Below, one piece after another: positions 6,501 through 11,749 of a stretch of DNA of 11,749 nt (position 1 is its first letter; each line of letters starts with the position of its first letter). This DNA comes from Bacteroidaceae bacterium (lineage in GTDB: Bacteria; Bacteroidota; Bacteroidia; Bacteroidales; Bacteroidaceae), in assembly GCA_900770705.1 (NCBI GenBank), contig CAAGLF010000098.1, positions 1 through 11,749 of the forward strand, read 5' to 3'. Position numbers and translations under genes: made by a program. The notes under the pieces were generated by a model, which was given only the letters and a program-made list of their open reading frames with translations, was not told where the DNA came from and did not search any database.

Positions 6501-6919
6501 TCGGGAGATACGGAAGTGAGCTTCAGCTCGTTCGTAGCCATCGAAAGCGTGAACGTTCCTCCGCTATTCATCACAAACTCTTTCAGGAAATAGTACGTCA
6601 CACCTGCCTCTACGGGCATAGAATAACCGTAGAAGTCGGTCCAGGAATAGTCTATCTCCTGTGTACAGTCCTCGTCCGAGTAGGGAAGCGGATAATCCGA
6701 GGAGATAGTAGACTTTACCTGCAGAACACCGGATTGCGGAGCCGTGAACGAAGCCTTTACATCCCTAAACTGCACAAGTTCATAGGGAGTATCCAGCTGC
6801 ACGTCCTCGTAAACCACCGGTTCTGCGGCGTTGGCCGCTCCACCCACCAGGAGAAGAGCGAACACAAGGGACATACGGCGCACGATGTCCCACGCAGTTG
6901 CGTAGATGTTTACTTTCAT
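3515..6919 (-). CDS. Large secreted surface protein with repeated Ig-like modules and a T9SS-type tail
   Basis: The 1134-residue protein starts with a signal peptide (basic segment with RR at 14-15, hydrophobic core 17-27, likely cut after ANA at 31). M16 is an alternative, shorter start that keeps the signal. Residues about 33-130 look like a pre-peptidase C-terminal-type beta domain (VEAGVTYYF, then GGTFTLSM). Ig-like modules follow, opening near 136 (TSVSPEVG), 378 (CEFTPASG), 603 (VSINPDPE), 721 (LVYSPADG), 848 (PTSVSPAS) and 974 (PAEMSPADG). Several close with a strand such as YTLLIPAGAFILG, as in SbsA-type (Big_5-like) domains. The last 45 residues (ADVYSSDGRLV to GIYVAGGKKFILK) form a type IX secretion sorting tail. 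No catalytic site is seen, so an adhesive, binding or structural surface role is inferred. No good promoter lies in the 323 bases upstream. Confidence 0.85.
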   Translation of the reverse strand: MKVNIYATAWDIVRRMSLVFALLLVGGAANAAEPVVYEDVQLDTPYELVQFRDVKASFTAPQSGVLQVKSTISSDYPLPYSDEDCTQEIDYSWTDFYGYSMPVEAGVTYYFLKEFVMNSGGTFTLSMATNELKLTSVSPEVGTAFSVSDGGQLTLTFNQVPKIGGLTVSSGSLSASVTAHISGNILSAELKETVYGWLTAGSVNPGDDLTVTLSNVRASVDESIVYGTDGTLTLAYKVPEKPVMLENASLPEKFLSYWVEGNATGKVVLTFSDNLYTGENGATLRLNYGNGEDENPAEYYTEIINGVVDANTLTFDLTGKLRTPQTMVASGTDYGVMMMGVNNVRDAAGNYVFSEGQGTLGSFSYQLPYEFLRSDVLCEFTPASGASLATADNLEIWLSDTSMLQFSGVCFTYMDGTEEKTVVVPMDQITSTPEGAELTLLVPVPAEVKGKANIIVTLADLVVADGLEHSNLTAKYDAFVVTRIAPAEIELEKLAAESHITVTTNMNDRVGYMIYEIRDMNAADEDHVVIKSRSWLTKSEDGTQFDAELPADYKLVRGHEYHVIFTAYASEDDYNYDNAPLGTDYFVLTGLTEPFSYSSVGFVSINPDPESAVISETSQNVFTLTFDGLVELNSETTFINTGYGTSAAFESIEAVDPDSEGYSNVWQLTVAESFLSTVNNYLTLSVKAYDIDGKLVQGNTGEEEQTYFNFVYAVSLNAAELVYSPADGAEVESLHEIRVSCAEGIAPSYLVSDADVKLYNRSRDEVAHVVSCELVIPEEQVDNGEYIPTEVVLTLSSEVTDVATYYLEIPAQYFILGSQMMTSYNPATTLTYSIAQQSSSEISYDFAPTSVSPASESTVESLSEIALEFEGMNFGFTFDYDHQSDIEVYNQDTRELVTTATIDWPISWDDETHLIITLATPVSDAGNYRVVIPRGLFGDTEWGGSNFTRGHANEGFALYYTVGNGSGGEVEETPAEMSPADGSTVSSLKDFTITFTEENLASYDEEWAGRIQLLDAAGNEVAYSDVSRMDFAEAWNALVFSLDHEVTEEGTYTLLIPAGAFILGDYGERACSELRFTYTIVKADGIENVFAGDVQYADVYSSDGRLVLKNADAAALRQLPAGIYVAGGKKFILK

Positions 6920-7026
6920 AAGATAAACAGTTGAAGAATGAATAATTAGAGTGAACTAAATTCAGATTGACACCGCCCGAGAACGGCGGCCATAGCGGCG
7001 CAGCAACGCGGAATGCGACAGGTGTT

Positions 7027-7107
7027 TTTCCGACCTCGGCGAAAAATTTTTTTTCGGGCCTTGAAATTTTCATTTCGGGCCTTGAAAATTTTTTTTCGCC
7101 GCAGAAG
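7027..7107. repeat. Dyad array 3: GGGCCTT units ending in a CGCCGC unit
   Basis: Two identical units TTTCGGGCCTTGAAA at 7052-7066 and 7073-7087 are followed at the same 21-base step by TTTCGCCGCAGAAG (7094-7107). That last unit equals the last unit of array 2, nearly 5 kb away. A looser arm pair, TTTC (7027-7030) and GAAA (7041-7044), may be a decayed first unit. T-runs link the units. A short hairpin follows: CTGC, loop TAA, GCAG (7115-7125), like the one after array 1. The array lies between two same-strand genes, and with the hairpin at 7181-7220 it accounts for the gene-free stretch 6920-7242. Confidence 0.85.
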
Positions 7108-7180
7108 TTCGGGCCTGCTAAGCAGTCCGTACGGCATAACTCGCCGTGCGGCGGACGAAGCGGTCTAAAACGAAGCACCT

Positions 7181-7220
7181 CCGGGGCGCTGAAGCAGAGG
7201 TACTCCGCTGCAAGCCCCGG
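7181..7220 (-). terminator. Hairpin after the 1253-residue gene, possible terminator
   Basis: CCGGGGC (7181-7187) pairs with GCCCCGG (7214-7220), and inside them GCAG (7194-7197) pairs with CTGC (7208-7211). Read on the - strand, the tail contains TTCGTTTTAG. The hairpin is 23 bases past the stop codon at 7243. If it terminates only partly, the downstream gene at 3515-6919 may be transcribed by read-through. Confidence 0.5.
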
Positions 7221-7242
7221 AAATGCCTGTACCCGGTTCCGC

Positions 7243-10200
7243 TTATCGCACCAGGACTTTCTGGCCACCCACGATGTAGAAGCCTCTACCTGTGGGATGT
7301 GCCACACGACGACCGCTCAAGTCGTATATTTCGCGGCTGTCGGCCTGACTGGAAGCGTCGGCGTCGTTCCACACTTCGTCGATGCCAGTGGCTTCGCCGT
7401 AGCTGATGACGCTGGCGTTGACGACGCTACCCGTATTGCCGTTGAGCAACATCACGACGACCTTGCCGTTCCTGTTGTCGCTGAGATTCTGCGGCAATTC
7501 GCTCTCAATCGTGGCCGTTACGCTCTCGCCGGCCTTCATACTCTGGGGGAAGTAGCCGCTCGTGCCGGCAAAGCTGCGTCCGATGACGGCTCTCGCCACA
7601 TCGTCGTGGCGAATGTTGGTCGCATAAGCGGCAGCGTACTTTCCACCGTTGCTCCATTCGCCCAGATTGGGGTCGGCGCTTTGCGCGAAGAAGTTGCGCT
7701 GATAATAGTAGAGCCCGTCCTCGAGCACGACAGCCAGCAAGCTCAGATTAAGATTGTTGGCGTCGAGTGCATAGCGCACGGTCACCGGCAGGGTGAGCAC
7801 CTGGTTCTCCTCGTCTATGCCGATACGCACCGTCAGGTCGCAGTCGGCCGGCGTTGCAAGTTCCTTCTGCACCAGGTCGAGCCATGCGGCGTGCGTATCC
7901 TCGTCGCTGAAGTAATAGAAGCCGTCGGCGGGGTTCTCCCACATAGGAAGCGACACCTTTCCGCGGTTCACCACGCCCAAAGGAGCGCCGTTCAACTTCA
8001 GATAGTTGCTGTACGACGTCATTCCGCTCTCATAGGGGTCGCCATCGTAGGTGTGGATGGAAATAGGAATGAACTGGTTGCCCGCATATTCCTTAATCTT
8101 CTCGATAGCAAGGATTCCCTTCGGACAGTTGCCGCAGTCGACGCCCGTCATCTCCTCGAGAATCACGCGTTTCGTGGGCTTGAACACCAGATTCTTGACG
8201 GTACGGGAAATTACGTCGGAGATTTCGTTCATCTTCACGCTGATGGTGTAGTCGTTGGACGTACCCAGTTCCAGCGGCAGGGGCTGCGGGAAGGCGAAGG
8301 TGTACGTCTGGCCGTACTGCAAGCCCAGTCCCGTCTCCGAGATACGGCTCACTTCGTTGCCTTCGCCGTCGGTAAGAACCATTTCGAGAGTGTCGAAAGT
8401 CTCGCCCTCGGCGTTGGCCTTGATAGTTCCCGAGATAGTGATTTCAGACTGGCCCACTACCGCTTCTTCATTGGAGATAGAAAGCAAATAGCGCATTTGA
8501 CGATCCACTACCACATCGTCCACGAATATCATACTCTGGCAGTCGTTTTCGTTGACGAAAGCAATGTAAATGCTCTTGCCGGCATAGGCGGACAAGTCGA
8601 CGGTGTAGTCCACCCAGTCGCCCGCCAAATCGTCGTCACTGGCTCCGGGGAACAACTGCTCGTCGAACAAGAGGTCCGCATCCATACGGAACTTGTCCAC
8701 AATCTCGTCGTTCAGGAAATTATAGTTGTCCTCGGAGGCCAGGACAAGCACCAAGAGACGATCTTCCTTGCTGGAGCGCAGACTCTGACCCTTGAACGTC
8801 AGTTTGCAGAACTCGTCGGGAATATAGATTTGGGGAGTCACCATCCAGTCGTCGCTCTGGCCGACCGGGGAGTACTGGGAATGGGAACCAGCGCAGTAGT
8901 CCGCGCTGTTTACGTCGGCAAAGGAGAAATTCCAGGGGGTGTTGTCGGCATCAAACTCGTACAACGACATCTCAGTGTCGGGAGTGTTGTGATCACCTTC
9001 GTACAACATCCACGTAGCAAGGGACTCCGCCATATTGTTGAAGTTGCAGGAGAACAGCGTGCCGTCGGAAGTCGATATGGAACGCACGTAGGTGCCCGTA
9101 TAGAGGAGTTCGGTGCGCTCGTTGGGACAACTGCCGCTCTCGTCGGTGAACAAGCCCGCAGGGATGACCACCTTGTAAGTCTGTCCCTTGAAAAGATTCT
9201 GCGTAGTGGCCGGATAAAGCGCCACTTGGTTGGCGTAATAAGCGAGATTGAGGTCGCAAAGCGGCGCAGTATCCGTTCCCTGATAGATTTGTGCGCTCAC
9301 ACTGTCCGTTGGCAGCACGTTGGTGTCGAAAGTCAGCAGGATAGGATTGCCGTCGTAGGAGATAAGTTCCACTTCGGAGCCGCTGGCGGGATATACCGAG
9401 GTGATGGCGACGGCTTGGTCGGCGCGACCGGTATATTGCAGCTCTATTCTCTTGTTTACAACGGCGTTGTCGCCACTTATGCAGAAGATACCGGCGGGTA
9501 TGACCATGGTATAGATTTCTCCCTCGTTGAGTGTCTGCGTGCGGAAGCCGACATTGAGTTGTCTGGCATTCACTGCGTCGACTTCACACTGCAGGGAGTT
9601 GCGCACCAGGGTGCCGTCCTTGTCGTAGAGTGCTGCGGCAGTGGCATTGGCCTGCACCATCTGTATGTCGTAGTCGAAGGTAAGCGTCACCTTCTTCATC
9701 TTCGAGAAGACGGCACCCGAGGCAGGACTTGCTGTATAGGTGCCCAGCAGGTCGATGTCCTTGCAAGCCTCCTGTATCGGCTCGGAAAGACGCAGTATGT
9801 AGCTCTCTCCGCGCGGGTCCGTGAGGGAAATGAGCGTCAGGCCGTCGGCACTGATGGCTGTGGGCTGTCCCGTGCGCTCGTAGTTGGTCGTCTTGAAGAA
9901 GTCCACGCCGTAGTGCTGCTGCATAATCTGGTCGAACATGATCCAATAGCCGTTGTAGCGCACGCCCCATTCGCGCAAGGGGTCGCCGACGGGCGTTCCG
10001 CCAAACACAAGGCCCTCGCCCGACACCGCCTGGCCGATAATGCCGGCGTCGGCGGCCTTGTCGTGGACCGTAATGGCGTCTTTCTCGATGTCATATACGA
10101 AGGAAGTGGAGTATTCCATCGGGAAACTGCTACCGGCCTGCTCCTTCACCATATAGGCCGTACCGGTAACGTATTTTCCATTGGCGCTCATCACGGGGAA

Positions 10201-11004
10201 GTGTACGAAAGCCAGTCCTTCGGCCTTGGGCGTCCAAGCCTCCGTATCATTCTCGGTGAAGCCGATCACCTTGTAAGTGCTCGTGTTGCGGTCGTAGACA
10301 TAGCTGAAGAGGCTGGGCGGACCGATATAGCTGAAAGACATCGTTCCAAGTATGTATCTGCCATCCGGAGAAATGCCGGTGAAGCGGTTTTGGCCGTGGT
10401 CCTCGTGCGTCATATCGAGCTGCGGAAGCCCAGAGAGCTCCAGCACTTTTCCGGTGACGATTCCCGTGCCCGAGACGCTGAGTTCCCAGAGCGTACCAAG
10501 CTCTCCGTAGAACGACATACCCTCCTCCACGATGTAGTCGCCGTCTACGCGACCCACGACGTATTTGCCGTCGGGCGTGATGGCGTCGGCCATACTGCCG
10601 GTGAGGCTGCCGCTCGTATTGAGGCGGTACCAGGCTTTCTTGGCTACGTTGTAGACAGCCGCGCGGCCGCCTATCGTGCCGACTACCAGGCTACCATCGT
10701 CCGTTACGTCGGTGAGCGCGCAGCTTCCATACTTCTCCTGTTCGCTTTCGCCGAAGATTTCGGTCACTTCGCCCGTCTCCACATTGATGAGACGGCCTTT
10801 AATGGAATTGGCGTCGCTGGTATAGGCAGCGCAGGCCACGGCCCACTTTCCGTTGTCGGACAAACCTGTCAGGATCGCACCGTCGGCAAAAGTCTGCTTC
10901 TTCACAACAGGCGCTGCCGCCGTGGTTGTCTGCGCAAAGGCCGCCGGTGTCAGGAGCAACACCGCCAGAATGGCGAGTATTGCCAGATGTAGGGTTCTCT
11001 TCAT
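7243..11004 (-). CDS. Giant secreted multidomain protein: propeller, Ig-like, anchor-J, Omp28-like thioredoxin fold, T9SS-type tail
   Basis: From the ATG at 11004 the protein has 1253 residues; an in-frame ATG at 11019 would add five, but the shorter start gives a typical MKR signal peptide cut near AFA at 24. Seven repeats of the form S-x-D/N-G-K-x-V-x-G (near 43, 97, 139, 208, 269, 324, 381) suggest a seven-bladed propeller. Two SbsA-type Ig-like modules follow (about 422-526 and 533-637; ASPASG, VVIPAGLF). Then come a choice-of-anchor J/cleaved-adhesin-like domain (about 651-833; DDWMVTPQI, DWVDYTVDLSAYAGK, FVDDVVV), a beta domain, and an Omp28-like thioredoxin fold from 947 with LEEMTGVDCGNCPKG (C957 and C960) and a probable cis-proline in GAPLGVVNRG. 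The tail (IYDLSGRRVA to GFYIVGGQKVLVR) marks type IX export and surface attachment. Enzymatic redox activity is possible but unproven. Confidence 0.88.
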   Translation of the reverse strand: MKRTLHLAILAILAVLLLTPAAFAQTTTAAAPVVKKQTFADGAILTGLSDNGKWAVACAAYTSDANSIKGRLINVETGEVTEIFGESEQEKYGSCALTDVTDDGSLVVGTIGGRAAVYNVAKKAWYRLNTSGSLTGSMADAITPDGKYVVGRVDGDYIVEEGMSFYGELGTLWELSVSGTGIVTGKVLELSGLPQLDMTHEDHGQNRFTGISPDGRYILGTMSFSYIGPPSLFSYVYDRNTSTYKVIGFTENDTEAWTPKAEGLAFVHFPVMSANGKYVTGTAYMVKEQAGSSFPMEYSTSFVYDIEKDAITVHDKAADAGIIGQAVSGEGLVFGGTPVGDPLREWGVRYNGYWIMFDQIMQQHYGVDFFKTTNYERTGQPTAISADGLTLISLTDPRGESYILRLSEPIQEACKDIDLLGTYTASPASGAVFSKMKKVTLTFDYDIQMVQANATAAALYDKDGTLVRNSLQCEVDAVNARQLNVGFRTQTLNEGEIYTMVIPAGIFCISGDNAVVNKRIELQYTGRADQAVAITSVYPASGSEVELISYDGNPILLTFDTNVLPTDSVSAQIYQGTDTAPLCDLNLAYYANQVALYPATTQNLFKGQTYKVVIPAGLFTDESGSCPNERTELLYTGTYVRSISTSDGTLFSCNFNNMAESLATWMLYEGDHNTPDTEMSLYEFDADNTPWNFSFADVNSADYCAGSHSQYSPVGQSDDWMVTPQIYIPDEFCKLTFKGQSLRSSKEDRLLVLVLASEDNYNFLNDEIVDKFRMDADLLFDEQLFPGASDDDLAGDWVDYTVDLSAYAGKSIYIAFVNENDCQSMIFVDDVVVDRQMRYLLSISNEEAVVGQSEITISGTIKANAEGETFDTLEMVLTDGEGNEVSRISETGLGLQYGQTYTFAFPQPLPLELGTSNDYTISVKMNEISDVISRTVKNLVFKPTKRVILEEMTGVDCGNCPKGILAIEKIKEYAGNQFIPISIHTYDGDPYESGMTSYSNYLKLNGAPLGVVNRGKVSLPMWENPADGFYYFSDEDTHAAWLDLVQKELATPADCDLTVRIGIDEENQVLTLPVTVRYALDANNLNLSLLAVVLEDGLYYYQRNFFAQSADPNLGEWSNGGKYAAAYATNIRHDDVARAVIGRSFAGTSGYFPQSMKAGESVTATIESELPQNLSDNRNGKVVVMLLNGNTGSVVNASVISYGEATGIDEVWNDADASSQADSREIYDLSGRRVAHPTGRGFYIVGGQKVLVR

Positions 11005-11189
11005 GGTTGAAAATAGCATTTTATGTATAGTTTTGTTGATTGGTTACGGGGAGGGATGTACACGCAAAGCCCTCATCGCGTGGCGTCCGACGCTGCGGTG
11101 CTTACCTGCGGAGTACAAACATTCAAGAACGACTGTGGTAGAAAAAACTACACGTCCGAAATCGGGAACTGATAGCTTGAAAACGGCGA
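11005..11189 (-). other. Long leader of the giant secreted protein gene
   Basis: If the promoter at 11190-11197 is used, the mRNA has about 180 untranslated bases. The last 40 before the start codon are A/T rich, as usual for Bacteroidota translation starts; the middle is mixed and I find no strong stem. TGTAC and GTACA segments near the two ends of the middle part could pair. No known riboswitch is recognised. Confidence 0.3.
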
Positions 11190-11197
11190 CAAAGATA
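11190..11197 (-). promoter_or_regulatory. -7 box candidate for the giant secreted protein gene
   Basis: On the - strand TATCTTTG fully matches TAnnTTTG and is the same octamer as in the promoter at 2634-2641. No good TTTG is found at the 19-21 spacing (TGGC or CTGG at best). It is the only full -7 match on this strand that I found in the gap. Confidence 0.4.
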
Positions 11198-11422
11198 ACA
11201 AATTCCATTAAGAACGAGCCAGTTTTTAATAATTTTACGACAGACGGAAAGGACAAGCCGCCCTGTCCACGCATTTTGAAAGCCCGAAAGGCGCATAGGC
11301 GGCACAGCCGTCACCCCTCCCGCCCCACCGGGTGATCCCATCGCCGACAAATATACAATGTACGCGCGCGAAAGGATGTCCCGCCGCCCCGGCCGTCACG
11401 GGCAGCAAGTACCTCCGAGAAA
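11198..11422. other. Gene-free stretch between the promoter and dyad array 4
   Basis: No convincing coding frame. There is an A/T-rich part (11198-11240) likely to hold promoter-upstream DNA, a short stem GGACA/TGTCC around 11251-11268, and GC-rich sequence after it. I see no RNA gene or mobile element. Confidence 0.4.
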
Positions 11423-11499
11423 CTTCAAGGCCCGAAATCAGAATTTCAGGCCTTGAAATTTTATTTTCAGGCCTTGAAATTTTTCCTTCCGCCGTGAAA
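11423..11499. repeat. Dyad array 4: AGGCCTT units, one inverted, ending in a CGCCG unit
   Basis: Units are CTTCAAGGCCCGAAA (11423-11437), TTTCAGGCCTTGAAA (11444-11458), TTTCAGGCCTTGAAA (11465-11479) and CTTCCGCCGTGAAA (11486-11499), each stepping exactly 21 bases. Apart from its first base, the first unit is the reverse complement of the array 3 unit TTTCGGGCCTTGAAA. The last unit has a CGCCG core, as in the other three arrays. Linkers are TCAGAA, TTTTAT and TTTTTC. The array lies between divergent genes. Confidence 0.87.
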
Positions 11500-11562
11500 G
11501 GAAATCCGGCGGCACGAACTGACATTTTGAGCGGCGGACTGACAAAATCCTCCCTTGGCACA

Positions 11563-11569
11563 TAATTTG
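11563..11569 (+). promoter_or_regulatory. Possible -7 box for the right-edge gene
   Basis: TAATTTG followed by C is one base shorter than TAnnTTTG, and the only candidate -33 match is weak (ACTG, 21 bases upstream). It lies 37 bases before the ATG at 11607. Treat as tentative. Confidence 0.3.
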
Positions 11570-11606
11570 CTATACAAAGGACAAAAAAATCAAAACACAC
11601 CTATCT

Positions 11607-11749
11607 ATGAACGAGAACAACGACAAACAATACGAAGAGCAGGACGACTTGCAAACCGCACAGACGCCCGAAGAAGAAACGGCGACGCCCGACACAAACG
11701 ACGGACAGCCCGCTGCGGACAACGAAGAGGCAGCACCCGAAGCCGAGAA
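11607..11749 (+). CDS. N-terminus of an acidic protein leaving the right edge, possibly GrpE
   Basis: The frame runs from ATG at 11607 to the window end (47 codons) with no stop. It begins MNENNDKQYEEQDD and is dominated by E, D, Q, T, A and P, with no hydrophobic segment. Such disordered acidic leaders are typical of Bacteroidota GrpE, the nucleotide-exchange factor of DnaK, but also of other cytosolic proteins. An A-rich stretch and a possible promoter precede it, and it stands divergent to the giant secreted protein gene. The GrpE call is only a guess from composition; the fold-defining part is outside the window. Confidence 0.65.
   Translation, partial: MNENNDKQYEEQDDLQTAQTPEEETATPDTNDGQPAADNEEAAPEAE

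Noticed and set aside
3446..6934. 1162-codon open frame on the + strand
   Set aside because: It is codon-aligned antisense to a gene with a signal peptide, repeated modules and a sorting tail. Its own product has no recognisable domain, and its openness follows from missing TTA/CTA/TCA codons in the sense gene.
6967..10992. 1341-codon open frame on the + strand
   Set aside because: It is the antisense shadow of the 1253-residue secreted protein, with low-complexity H/V/G/R-rich content and a start inside dyad array 3.
10853..11335. 160-codon + strand frame
   Set aside because: It begins inside the 5' end of the giant - strand gene and runs across its leader and promoter, with no domain or upstream signal.
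11235..11600. 121-codon - strand frame across dyad array 4
   Set aside because: Its sequence is mostly the translated dyad repeats and it overlaps the upstream region of the right-edge gene; it has no independent support.

Overview
The window looks like chromosomal DNA of a Bacteroidales bacterium (phylum Bacteroidota). Four things point there. Several genes are preceded by the Bacteroidota promoter form TTTG-N19-21-TAnnTTTG, and Shine-Dalgarno sites are absent or weak. Two very large secreted proteins end in a C-terminal tail of the type IX secretion (Por) kind, with GIYVAGGKKF in one and GFYIVGGQKV in the other. One of these proteins also carries an Omp28-like thioredoxin-fold domain and a choice-of-anchor J domain, a Bacteroidota mix. 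I cannot name the genus.

Left half (1-3510), housekeeping. A gene reading off the left edge is seen only as seven codons with its own promoter. Next come, on the + strand, a divergent ThiE/TenI-family thiamin gene (407-1015) and a complete ribose-phosphate pyrophosphokinase gene, prs (1148-2083). A 16-bp hairpin separates the two. On the - strand is a 46-residue helical, basic small protein (2418-2558) with its own promoter and terminator. On the + strand follows cytidine deaminase, cdd (2794-3279), with its own promoter and a good terminator. Prs makes PRPP and Cdd salvages pyrimidine nucleosides, but each sits in its own transcription unit, so nothing here shows joint control.

Right half (3515-11004), secreted proteins. 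Two giant genes lie in tandem on the - strand. The first in transcription order (7243-11004, 1253 aa) reads: signal peptide, seven-repeat propeller-like region, two SbsA-type Ig-like modules, choice-of-anchor J/cleaved-adhesin-like domain, beta domain, Omp28-like thioredoxin fold with CGNC, sorting tail. The second (3515-6919, 1134 aa) reads: signal peptide, pre-peptidase-like beta domain, about six Ig-like modules, sorting tail. They share the Ig-like module and both appear built for the cell surface. A partial gene with a very acidic N-terminus (11607 to the end, possibly grpE) leaves the window on the right.

The most unusual feature is a family of four intergenic arrays (near 58-157, 2220-2297, 7027-7107 and 11423-11499). 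Each holds about four short dyads of the form TTTC-N6/7-GAAA set at an almost exact 21-bp period, two helical turns. Upstream units carry array-specific cores (TGCCGC, GGGCCTT or AGGCCTT), whereas the last unit always carries CGCCG. Every gene gap longer than 300 bp holds one array and no shorter gap does. I know of no named element that matches.
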